The notes under the pieces were generated by a model. The model was not told where the DNA came from and ran no database searches. It saw nothing but the letters and a program-made list of their open reading frames with translations. From contig NC_133534.1 in assembly GCF_048544455.1 (NCBI RefSeq), forward strand, positions 38,998,217 to 39,062,216: DNA of 64,000 nucleotides, written 5' to 3'. The stretch comes from Silene latifolia. Its lineage: Eukaryota; Streptophyta; Magnoliopsida; Caryophyllales; Caryophyllaceae. The position numbers were made by a program, and so were the translations under genes. Each line of letters begins with the position of its first letter. The stretch's first letter is position 1. Shown piece after piece: positions 46,661 to 61,110 of this stretch.

Positions 46661-47470
46661 ACTCTTGTATCCTACATCTTGCCATATATTTCATCTGTAA
46701 AAAGTCCTCAGCAAACTATTGGGGCTGTAATCAAGCACTACCTTTGCAAGAAAATGTCTCTCAGGTAATATTGATAGCACCACACTGTCTGATTGAAGTT
46801 TTCAGACTACAGTCTCAAACACTTGTGGTTCTTACTTCTTAGACGTATATTATACGAGACTTGGTGAATTGGTTTCCTTAGTCATTTTCTCTGTCATTAA
46901 TGATTTAACAGGCCGGATGAAGTGTATCATGTCACTGTGATGCCTTGTTATGACAAGAAGCTTGAGGCCGCTAGAGACGATTTCGTATTTGAAATGGAAT
47001 ATCAAGATGGAGATGTCGTCAATGGCGATTTCTGAGTTCGAGGTGGATTCTGTGTTGACATCTGGGGGTTTTTAGAACTAATACAGGTAACTAACGAGTG
47101 CTCATTGCATGTAACTGTGTTTTTCAGCCTAGTAAATCAATCACCAAATCACTTATTGGTTGTTTTGCAGTCTCATTCAGTTGATTTTAGTACCTTGGAC
47201 GAATCTCCTTTAGATAAAAACGTAAGAAAATTAACTATAGTGCCTGGTATTTGAATTTATTTGAATGTTGGTGACAATCGCTTTCCGCAAACCTCGGGTT
47301 GACTAATGCTACGAGATGATGGACATATTTATGGGGTTAGTGGAAGTTCGGAGGGTATCTTTGAAACTGTTTTCGGGCATCTTTGCTAAATCCCTTTATG
47401 GCGGGGACATAGAAGGACCGTCGACTTTAGAACTTTAAGAAATTCAGACTTCCGCGAAGTCAGTTTGGAA
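46661..47470 (+). pseudogene. NAR1: Captured, intron-containing fragment of NAR1 (cytosolic Fe-S assembly factor)
   Basis: Exon-like blocks: 46661-46764 (SYILPYISSVKSPQQTIGA), 46912-47086 ([20 protein letters not shown], then DDFVFE and EVDSVLTSG), 47171-47221 (VDFSTLDESPLDK) and 47298-47470 (DDGHIYGVSGSSEG, RNSDFREVSLE). All match consecutive parts of the iron-only-hydrogenase-like protein NAR1 (NARFL/CIAO3; GOLLUM in plants), which works in the cytosolic Fe-S pathway. GT-AG signals survive between blocks, so genomic rather than cDNA was captured. Stop codons interrupt the blocks (for example after VLTSGGF and after FGHLC) and the N- and C-terminal parts are absent, so it is not a functional gene. 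Confidence 0.85.
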
Positions 47471-48100
47471 GTAAGTGCTTGCTTTTTTTTTCTTTCTTTG
47501 TATAGTGTTTATATAAGTTGTTTGAAGTAGGCGGAAAATATTTGCTTCTGAATGATAAAATCGATTGCAAGTTTTTTAGCTTCTGGTGCAATACATGTAG
47601 TAAATCGTACTGCCTGTGGAAGTTGACTCCTCTGAGTTCTTGCTCAAATTTTCCAACTTCCTGGGTATAGTAACGAAAATTTAGTACCTCCTTGCCGAAT
47701 TATTCCATTGTCATTTGATTCTGGTCGTCTACTGATATCAACTCTGAACATTAGTAGCTCCTGATTCCAAACTAATGTTTTACAGCAGCACTTTCATTAG
47801 TATTTTGCATGTGTGAGTAGGGATCATTAGATGACTTGAACAAGCATCTTAAGGAACAGATACCGATAGACCGTTTTCGAGCCAAGTAATTATTCATGTG
47901 TCCTTAATTAACTTTGCATTTTTGTTATATCTAGCATTATTCTATTCTTCAGGTAAACCTGATATCGATTTTTGCTTAGTTCTGTATGTTTCAGCCGAAT
48001 TTTCTTTTGCTTTCATCCAATTTTTGAAATTTAGACTAAATTTAGACTGATATAGTGATATGGTTGCTTGACTACTTAACTTATTTATAACGTATTATAA

Positions 48101-48173
48101 AGGTTATTAGCTCAATGGTAGAGCGATGTGCATATTTTGCACAAAGGTATGGGTTCGAATCCCATATAGCCTA
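48101..48173 (+). tRNA. tRNA-like sequence (probable pseudogene or tRNA-derived element end)
   Basis: A full cloverleaf can be drawn: acceptor AGGTTAT/ATAGCCT, D arm GCTCAATGGTAGAGC, T arm ATGGGTTCGAATCCCAT. The anticodon arm TGTGC-ATATTTT-GCACA would give an ATT anticodon with T at position 37, which is not a normal plant tRNA. Box A (TTAGCTCAATGG) and box B (GGTTCGAATCC) are intact. A second, inverted tRNA-like sequence lies at 48951-49018. Confidence 0.55.
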
Positions 48174-48212
48174 TTAAATAACAAATCCCATGATTTTAGG
48201 ATAGCCGTCCCA

Positions 48213-48830
48213 TGTACATGCATGAAATAAGGTCCTATGTGCATGAAATAAGGTCCTATGTGCATGAAATAAGAGTTCTACGTACATGAAATAAGGTTAT
48301 ATGTGCATGAAAAAGTTCTTATTATGATACTAATTACTGTTGGTTAAGGACATTAATTTTATATGGGCATGAAATAAGATTCTATGTGCATGAAATAAGG
48401 TTCTATGTGCATGAAATAAGGTTTTATGTGCATTAAAAAGTTCTTCAGTTGCACTAGTTGGTTATATTATGTTACTAATTATTGTTGGTTAAGGACATTA
48501 ATTTTCATTATATGTGCATGAAATAAGGTTCTATGTGCATGAAATAAGGTTATATGTGCATGAAAAAGTTCTTATAATGATACTAATTACAATTGGTTAG
48601 GGACATTAATTTTGATGGGTATGAAATAAGATTATAAGTGTATGAAATAAGGTTCTATATGCATGAAATAAGGTTCTATGTGCATTAAAAAGTTCTTCAG
48701 TTGCACCAGTTGGTTATATTATATTACTAATTATTGTTGGGCAAGGACATTAATTTTGATTATAAGTGCATGAAATAAGGTTCTATGTGCATGGAATAAG
48801 GTTCTATGTGCATAAAACAAGGAAAATGTC
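48213..48830 (+). repeat. 21-bp array (GTGCATGAAATAAGGTTCTAT) with higher-order structure
   Basis: The 21-bp unit occurs about 18 times. Blocks of two to four units alternate with two different 55-85-bp spacers (AAAAAGTTCTTATTATGATA type and AAAAAGTTCTTCAGTTGCAC type, both leading to GGACATTAATTTT). The spacers alternate at about 126 bp, making a higher-order unit of about 253 bp. Confidence 0.9.
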
Positions 48831-48950
48831 TGTGAAGGAGATTTAATATATTTATCGGCCTTTTCAAGGCATTTTAGGCTTATGCATAGAAACTACCAGT
48901 CCTTGGCAATTACAATGTAAAAGAATGTAAAAGAAACACCGGTATTTGCT

Positions 48951-49018
48951 AGCCAATGTGGGAATTGAACCCACATCTTGTGCAATGCACAATGCTCTCC
49001 CGTTTGAGCTAATTGGCT
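48951..49018 (-). tRNA. Second tRNA-like sequence, inverted (pseudogene-like)
   Basis: The minus strand reads AGCCAATTAGCTCAAACGGG, then GAGAGCATTGTGCATTGCAC, then TGGGTTCAATTCCCACATTG and GCT. Acceptor, D and T arms pair well, but the anticodon loop is only about five bases, so it should not work as a tRNA. The TGTGCA...TGCACA anticodon arm is shared with the copy at 48101, suggesting common origin. Confidence 0.55.
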
Positions 49019-49387
49019 CTCGAAATAAGTAAAATTGATATACTAGTCCTTAAGGAAACCGTTTCTTTGTTTGAAAGCAAGGGAAGGGAATGAGCCAACA
49101 AACCCCCAGTATATAATTCCTGTCTCTAACGCATAAATAGTAAATGAAATCTGAGGTATCTTAAGAGTCTGGAAACCAAGTATTTGAACAATTGTGGCAA
49201 ATTTTAGCAAAATTGGAATTTCAGTATTTCACCTACATGTAGTCATCTAAAAGAACAACCCATCACCTACAAATCACTATAGAATAGCACGATAAATTGA
49301 GAACAATCGCAAAAGTTTGCACAGATTATTGACTAGTTTGATGTATTGGAAAAAGCTTGAAATTAAACCCGAGTATAATTCAATGGA

Positions 49388-50687
49388 TTTTTCGCAACTC
49401 GATGATACAAAGCTCAATGTTCGCTTTGAATCACGGATAAGCCGCACTTTAGCGTTCTCTCCCGAGAATAACATATTTATTTTCTTTGTCCGGACCGCTT
49501 GCAAAGAGAGTTTGTCAAGTATATTGTGGTTTAAGTAGTAGAGCAAACCTAAGCAACAAGGGAACTAAGATCATAAAAATAGACTAAAATTTATCTTTGC
49601 TTGCTTTTGCCATTTTCAGTCCTTGTGTGATTACAGTTTCTCTTCTAAAGCCTGCCCAGTGCGCACATTTAGAACCAAAGGCGTTGCTCCTAAAACTCAT
49701 CACATTTATTTAGTTTGCATCAAGGTTGCTTGTTATTTAGACAGTTACTCTTAAGGTTCTTTTGGGCTCCTTAGATAGATAAAGATTACTAGTACAGGAT
49801 CCGAAGTTGTTCAACCTCACTTGTGTGAACTATGAAGTTGTGAATCTGTAGGTAGCTATTTACAAGTTTCTCATGTGTTTGAGTAGTGTTACCAATCTTC
49901 CATGTGCTAGTGTATGGCGTTAAGAGTAATGCTATCAATCTCCGAAAGAGTACGTTTCTCTCCGTCGTGATGTTAAAAAGTAGATAAACAATTTTGTCAA
50001 TATGGTTGTTTAATAATTAAGGAGATGAAAATAGAACATGACAAAGATACATGTTCGTACTCTTTAAGTTTCTCTTGCCCTCCTCAATTCCTATATTACC
50101 TACTTAACTTTGGTTCTAAATGTGCCCAATCCGTATACAGGTCATGGTCGATGCAAGTACAATATTAGTAGCAATAAATTGAAAAACGCAAGGGTACATA
50201 TTAGAAAAGCCAATAGTTAAGGGGTACCCCATAGAAAAACCCTAAAATCAAATAGGTGAGGAGGCAAGAGAGACAGACATACCAGAACTTAAACTCGAGA
50301 ATGCGGTTAACAAAGGTAATAAAGTCATGGGAGGATAATTTATGGGCGAATAAAGCTTCAATACGAGGCTGAAAATCTATGATTCGACCATCGGGAGCCC
50401 GAGAGCGTGGTGTGAAACCGGTCGAAGCGGCGGAGGCACGGGGAGTAAGTCGGGAGACACGGGAAACAAGTAGCTTATAAGGTGGTTTTTCCGCAACTCG
50501 GTGATACAAAGCTCAATGTTCGCTTTGAATCACGGATAAGTCGCACTTTAGCGTTCTCTCCCAGAATAACATATTTATTTTCTTTGTCCGGACCTGCCGC
50601 AGTAGAGTTTGTCAGTATATTGTGGTTTAAGTAGTAGAGCAAACCTAAGCAACAAGGGAACTAAGATCATAAAAATAGAATATATAG
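49388..50687. repeat. Direct repeat pair of ~200 bp in element A (49388-49585 and 50490-50687)
   Basis: Shared from TTTTTCSGCAACTCGRTGA to AAGATCATAAAAATAGA, more than 90% alike with small deletions; spacing 1102 bp. A minus-strand reading (ENAKVRLIRDSKRTLSFV) passes through both, but I do not recognise it. Confidence 0.85.
50201..50509 (-). pseudogene. Unrecognised ORF in element A, possibly a captured exon
   Basis: 102 codons. The sequence is normal-looking (TPRASAASTGFTPRSRAPDG, IEALFAHKLSSHDFITFVNR) with a GTATGT donor-like site directly after ILEFKFW, so it may be an exon taken from a host gene. The last ~20 residues read into the presumed intron. I cannot name a family. Confidence 0.35.
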
Positions 50688-51792
50688 CAAAACTAGTACC
50701 AAAGATTCAGCTTGTGGATCGCTTCCGCTTGTTTTTTGTGAAGTTGAATTGATTCCACCGCACAAACCTTTGTCCGCAGAGATGGTAACGATCACATTTC
50801 TCTTCACATCAACACCTATGAGTCAACAACAAATTATTAAATAACCTTTAGGGCCCTTGCTCCCCTAGCAAAATCAGAAAAGCTATCACAATGCCATTAG
50901 CTAAGATTTCAACAAGCATTAACTAGTCACCAAATAGACCTGAACCTTTAGCCACAATTACGCCTAGAAGCCCTAGATTCACTACCCAACGGATAGGGGA
51001 AAAAAATGAACAGAGCCTAAAACACAACAGCAGCAATTTTAAGAAATGACTAAAAGGCCATCTCAACACTCAACTAATATAGAAACTGCAGAGATCTCCA
51101 CACTTTACCTCTAAAGCTTCAATCCACATTCTACCGTAATAAAAATAACAGGAAGTGTTTTTAATACATATAAAATGTGAAATTATAATTCCGCAAATAA
51201 AGCAAGTACAAAACCATAAGTGAACCTATCGGACACGGTGACGTAACTACTACATAGCTGCGTAAACATATCAGACATTCAGACAACATAGTATCCTAGG
51301 ACAGGGCAATAGATGTTCTAGAAAAAGTAATCAATGTAACGAAACTGGAACCAATAATTGATTATGAATACAACCAAATCAGACGGACCATAAATAGCGA
51401 AATTTTACAAAGAGATTGATCTTTCAGTATGTGACGATCGATCAAAACATAAACGTTAATTTCACAAAAAAAAATTAATCATCAATTTCGAAATTTTACC
51501 TCGAATTAGTAGGCTCCATTGATTGAAGCAGAGTCGAAGAGGTACATCGTTGAAGAGATTGATCGTTCAGTATGTGACGATCGATCAATCAATCGAGAGA
51601 AAGAAAAAGTTAGGGTTGATGTTGTTAGTCGAAGAGAGAGAAAGAAAAGAGAAATGGAAAATGACTGGGATTGAAAAATTGGAATTCGTTTGATTTTTTC
51701 AAAAGTAAAGTCGTCCGTATTATTTATTATTAGAATCAATAGTGGTTCTCATGGTTCTCATTATACTAGTGGTTCTCACCGGATCTCGACCC

Positions 51793-55302
<3,510 letters not shown>

Positions 55303-55786
55303 GACAAGATCCGGTGAGTTTGACACTTTTCGTGAGTTTTCCCCGCATATATAAGCAAATGAGTTGACAAAACCCAATTATCAAAATTTGAGCCGTCATA
55401 ATCTTCCCAGCTTTTTCTCTCTTTTTCTCCCCCTTTCTCTCTCTACTGATCAAACACTCTGTTTCATCTCAAAACCACGCGAAATTTTTTCATCAGTTCT
55501 TCAAATTTTGATCAACAAATTTGATCAACAAATTCATCAGTTCTTCAAAATTTGATCAACAATTCATTCATTATTTTGATTTTTTCAATTAAAACTATCA
55601 ATTTGTTCATCAATTTTTTGAAATTTGATCAACAATTCTCCGAAAACCCTAATTCTTCAAATTCGACTGAAGGTATTGATATTTCTTTCGATTTCTGATT
55701 TAATAATCGAATAACTTCAGTAATTGAATCAAATAACAAATTCTGACTTGATTTACGTGTTTTTTCCATAAATTTCAGCTTCAACG

Positions 55787-58700
55787 ATGCTGAATTCAGA
55801 CGATCAAACGTTTACTCTGCTTGATAATATTGCTGTTAATCAAACAACGATGAATTCAGGTGTAAATTTGTGACATAATGCTGATATAATAACCGTTGTT
55901 ATTAGGTTGATAAGTTTTTTGTAAAAATTACTGATTGCATGAAGATTGTTTTCATATTGTTACTCATTTTTTCATTATAATAACAATAACAACTACATAA
56001 TATAACAGTAATTGCATGTAGGTTTTCATTCATGATATCATTAAATATCTAGTATTTGAATAACTGGATTACAATAATACAATAACTGCCTTACAATATT
56101 AAAATAGCTTTGATACTTTATAGGATCTGACAAAAAAATCCTTACAATAACTACTCTTTAATAATGAAATAACTTTAATACTACATTAAAATAACTGTGT
56201 GTGCATTGTGGTGGACTAGGCTACCAATTTCATGGTGGACTAGGCTACCAATTTCACTAAAATCCTCCCCTCTCTTATAGAATAATTGCATTTGTATAAT
56301 ACAATAACTGCATTATAACGTTAAAATAACTGCTGTAGCAGAGATTATTTTTTTCATAATAAATACTATTTTATAGGATCTGACAAAAAAATCCTTACAA
56401 TAACTACTCTTTAATAATGAAATAACTTTAATACTACATTAAAATAACTGTGAAGCGTTGTGGTGGACTAGGCTACCAATTTCACTAAAATCCTCCCCTC
56501 TCTGATAGAATAATTGCATTTGTATAATACAATAACTGCATTATAACGTTAAAATAATTCTTTGTAAAGAGAGATTGTTTTTTTCATAATAAATACTACT
56601 TTATAGGATCTGACAAAAAAATCCTTACAATAACTACTCTTTAATAATGAAATAACTTTAATACTACATTAAAATAACTGTGTGTACATTGTGGTGGACT
56701 AGGCTACCAATTTCACTAAAACCCTCCCCTCTCTGATAGAATAATTGCATTTGTATAATACAATAACTGCATTATAACGTTAAAATAACTGCTGTAGCAG
56801 AGATTGTTTTTTTCATAATAAATACTAGTTTATAGGATCTGACAAAAAATCCTTACAATAACTACTCTTTAATAATGAAATAACTTTAATACTACATTAA
56901 AATAACTGTGTGTGTATTGTGGTGGACTAGGGTACCAATTTCACTAAAACACTCCCCTCTCTGATAGAATAATTGCATTTGTATAATACAATAACCGCAT
57001 TATAACGTTAAAAAAACTGCTGTTGCAGAGGTTGTATTGTTTTGTTTTGTATAGAATCTAAGATATTGAAATTAATAATACCATAACAGTTCTCCTGTTT
57101 TAATGTTTCCAGGCATTGAAATTAATACTACCAATGCAACAACTTTTTCTACACCTACTGTTGTGTCTGAAACAGGAGAAAATACTATCCATAATCTGGG
57201 ATTGAGATATACTTCAGGTGGCAGTGAGGAGTGGAATAGGATGGTAGAAAATGGTTTCAAACCTGCTCTGGGGTTAATGTTTGTAAAGCTGGAGGAGGCA
57301 ATAGAGTTTTACAATTTATATGCTGTGGCTTGTGGTTTCATACCAAGAAAGTACACACAAACAAGATTCCGTGATGGTTTGATAGACAAAAAATAAATGG
57401 TCTGCAACAGACATGGATTCAAAGAGGATCGCAAAAAACTCAAACCTGTTGTTGAATTTGAAAACACAGAAGAGAAAAAGAAGAGGAAAAGGTCTGTAGA
57501 GCCAAAGAAAACAAAAATAACAAGATTTGGTTGCAAGGCAAAAATACGGTTTTGTGCTGTATTCAATGACCTTAAGGAGCTAATAGGGTATGCTATTGAT
57601 ACGTTTTATGAAGGTCATAATCACGGACTCGCTCACTCAAAGAACGGGAATTCAGGAAAAACGTAAGAACACTTAACCTTTACATGAAACAGACAATTGT
57701 TAACAATTGTAAACTCAACATCGGGGCTACCAAGACTTTTAGAATTCTGGCGGAACAATCAAATGGGTATGCAAACATTGGTGCATCTCTCACAGAATTC
57801 AAGAACTTCAAAAGAAATATTAAATGTTATATAGGTGAGAAGGATGCTGACATGATTCTCGATTATTTAAAGGCGCTTTCTGAATCACAAGATGGCTTTT
57901 ACTATGCTTACCAAGTTGATGAGGATAATTGTTTGGCTAAAATCTTTTGGGCAGATGCACAAGCAAGAATGAATTATTCCTTGTTTGGGGACACCATCAC
58001 CTTTGATCCTACTTACGGTACTAACAAGTACCACATGGCCTTCACCCCATTCACTGGTGTTGACAACCATAAAAAATCGGTGACTTTTCTTCTTTGCACT
58101 TGTCGATCATGAGAACGATGGGTCATTCATTTGGGTGTTTAAGAAGTTCCTTGATTGTATGGGCAACAAGGAACCTCAGTGCATTCTTACTGATCAAGAT
58201 CCGACAATTAAACTCGGGGTGCGTTCTGTATTTAAGCAATCAAGACATCGTTACTGCATGTGCCATATAATGAAAAAACTTACCGATAAAGTTGAGTCAC
58301 AGATTTGTAAGGAGACTGACTTTGTTGAGCGGATATGCGGAGTTGTTTGAGATACTGACTTGGAACCCATTGAGTTTGAAGAAAAATGGACTCAAGTGAT
58401 TAATGACTTTGAGTTGAATGATAATACTTGGTTGACATACATGTATGGCAAAAGGCACAAATGGATACCTGCTTACTTTAGGGATTTGCCTTTAGGCTGC
58501 CTTTTGAAGACTACACAAAGATCAGAGAGTCAAAACAGTTATTTCAAAAGATTTGAGAGCATAGATGGCACACTTGTAGAATTTTGGTTGCGTTTTCAGA
58601 GTGCAATGGAACAACAACGCTATAATCATAGATTTCTTGATGCTGCAAGTGACAGCACATTGCCACAGGCTTCTTCTAAGACAATGATTGAAAAACATGC

Positions 58701-60067
58701 CTCTAAAATCTACACACATACTGTTTTCTATGAGTTCCAAGAGCAAGTGCAAATGGCTCCCTGTTCGTGTGCCGTTAGGGGGTTTTCTGAGCAAGGAAAC
58801 ATGCACATTATAAATGTTGAAGATGCCTACAGGAAGCATAGAATATTTCAGGTTATTCAATTTTATAAACATAATTGTCTTTTTACTTTAACATACAATA
58901 ACTGTGATAAAAGAATACAATAACCGTGTTTTACCATTAAAAAAATCATGTGAAAACTATACAATAATCACAATTATGCTTTACAATAATTGATGTTGAG
59001 TTTATTTGCAATTGTTCTGATTTTTTTCCATAAATATATTAATTTGATAATGCTTTACTGAGAATTGATAATGCTTTACACTTGCCAATTTGTTACAATA
59101 ATCAAGGATATGCTTTAAAATAATTTGGGAAGAGCTTTACAATAATCAGATACATGAGAGCTTTAAAATAATCAGAGGTATGCTTTACAATAATTGGGAA
59201 AACGCTTTACAATAATCAGCTACATGAAAGCTTTAAAATAATTGCATTTGATCATTTGAATAACTTAATAATCATGTGAAAACTACTTTGTAACATTATA
59301 TTAAACATAAAAAAACTGAAGGACTTCTACCTTGGTGTTAATTGCTAGTCTGCATAAAATAATTCATGTTGAACTATATAATAACTATGTTTGCCTTTTA
59401 AAATAACTACACTGTAATGCAGGTTGCTCACAATAACGAATCAAAGGAAACAACATGTACGTGCAAGATGTTTGAGAGGAAAGGAATCCTTTGTAAACAC
59501 ATTATATGGATTATATCAGGAAAAGGACTGCAAAGCATACCGGAGCAGTACATCGAAACTAGATGGACGAAGAAATCATATAGAAAGCCTTTGTATGGAC
59601 TGGATGGAAAGTTATTGCAAGACTACGATCCCACTGATTTGAGAAAGTTGGAATTATCAAGGGTATGGTCAGAGTTTTATGCAACAATAAGTGTTCTTAA
59701 CTCGATGCCTGAAAATCAAATCAAGGAGCTAAGTTTGATGCTTTTACAATTCCGAGAGAAAATAAATCCAACCAAAGAGAGCTTGACAAAGGATCAAGAA
59801 CTGGAAATGCTCTTAGGTTGTTCAGCAAAATCAAATATTATTGTTCTTCCACCAAAGATTGCAAAAAACAAAGGAAGCGGCATGAGAATGAAATCAAACA
59901 AGGATAAGGCAATTGAGAAGGCGAGCAAACCGAAGAGGCTATGTAATAACTGCAAACAAATGGGACACCATGACAAGAGAAACTGTCCAAATCCGTTTGT
60001 TGAGCATGCTTTGGAGGAAGAAGATGAAGAGGAAAATGAAATGGAGGATGAAGATGAAGAAGAATGA
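55787..60067 (+). pseudogene. FAR1/FRS-type MULE transposase, three exons, disabled
   Basis: Exons: 55787-55859 (MLNSDDQTFTLLDNIAVN), 57113-58851 and 59423-60067. Domains in order: FAR1 DNA-binding zinc domain (57290-57660; EAIEFYNLYAVACGF, CKAKIRFCAVF, HNHGLAH), DDE transposase core (first Asp in TFDPTYGTNKYHMAF near 58005; second in ILTDQDPTIK near 58190; Glu in TTQRSESQNSYF near 58520), SWIM zinc finger (CTCKMFERKGILCKHI near 59455-59505), CCHC knuckle (CNNCKQMGHHDKRNC near 59943-59987) and an acidic tail. Three disablements are seen: a TAA after DGLIDKK (57393-57395), a frameshift between 58080 and 58115, and a TGA near 58348. A 5' UTR intron is likely (about 55672-55778). Domesticated FRS genes are an alternative, but the array-rich introns and Ulp1 neighbours favour a transposon. 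Confidence 0.88.
56123..57063 (+). repeat. ~230-bp tandem repeats filling intron 1 of the MULE transposase
   Basis: GGATCTGACAAAAAAATCCT starts at 56123, 56376, 56606 and (slightly changed) 56835, so four units at 253, 230 and 229 bp. The first unit has an extra 24-bp duplication (GGTGGACTAGGCTACCAATT). Each unit contains several AATAACTNN motifs. The array lies between exon 1 (to 55859) and exon 2 (from 57113). Confidence 0.92.
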
Positions 60068-60960
60068 AAAATGCATTACGCTTTAAAATAATCAAGATTA
60101 CGTTTTAAAATAATCCATATTATGCTTTACAATAACCGCAAGATTGCAAAATAATTGTGTTAGACTTTTTTACAAATAATCAGGGGTATACTTTACAATA
60201 AGTGTGTTAGACTTTTACAATAATCAAAGTTATGCTTTACATTAATTGATGTTGAATTTTTTTGCAATTGTTTCGATTTTGTTCATTTAATAATACCTTG
60301 CGCTATTACAATAATCATGTGAAAACTATAGCATAATCACAATTATGCTTTACAATAATTGATGTTGAGTTTATTTGCAATTGTTCTGATTTTTTTCCAT
60401 AAATATATTAATTTGATAATGCTTTGAAGAATTGATAATGCATTACACTTGCCAATTTGTTACAATAATCAAGGATATGCTTTAAAATAATTTGGGAAGA
60501 GCTTTACAATAATCAGATACATGAGAGCTTTAAAATAACCAGAGGTATGCTTTACAATAATTGGGCAAACGCTTTACAATAATCAGCTACATGAAAGCTT
60601 TAAAATAATTGCATTTGATCATTTGAATAACTGAATAATCATGTGAAAACTATACAATAATCACAATTATGCTTTATAATAATTGATGCTGAGTTTATTT
60701 GCAATCGTTCTGATTTTTTTCCATAAATATATTAATTTGATAATGCTTTTCAGTAATTGATAATGCTTTGCACTTGCCAATTTGTTACAATAATCAAAGA
60801 TATGCTTTAAAATAATTGGGGAGGAGCTTTACAATAATCGGATACATGAGAGCTTTAAAATAATCAGAGGTATGCTTTAAAATAATTGGGCAAACGCTTT
60901 ACAATAATCGATTACATGAAAGCTTTAAAATAATTGCATTTGATCATTTGAATAACTGTC
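58940..60960 (+). repeat. ~22-bp motif arrays and ~310-bp higher-order units in intron 2 and the 3' flank of the transposase
   Basis: GCTTTACAATAATCAGATAC / GCTTTAAAATAATCAGAGGT units of 22-26 bp form a block starting TGATGTTGAGTTTATTTGCA. Block copies lie at about 58990-59265 (inside intron 2), 60240-60300 (partial), 60360-60635 and 60685-60960. The copy in intron 2 and those past the stop are over 90% alike, so they share recent origin. Confidence 0.9.
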
Positions 60961-61110
60961 TAGAGATATTACAATAATGACTTCAAGGCATTACAAAAAC
61001 ACTAACTTGTTGATCAATCAATAACATGACTACATCAAATTTGTTCTAATCAATCAATAATGACTATCTAAAACATTAGATTATCCAACAAATCCATCTA
61101 GAATTGTTTG

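Noticed and set aside
48101-49018. Two functional tRNA genes
   Set aside because: Arms and pol III boxes look good, but the anticodon loops are abnormal (ATT with T37 in one, five-base loop in the other).
55787-60067. Functional domesticated FAR1/FRS transcription factor gene
   Set aside because: Two in-frame stops and a frameshift, array-filled introns and adjacent Ulp1-like genes fit a decayed MULE better.
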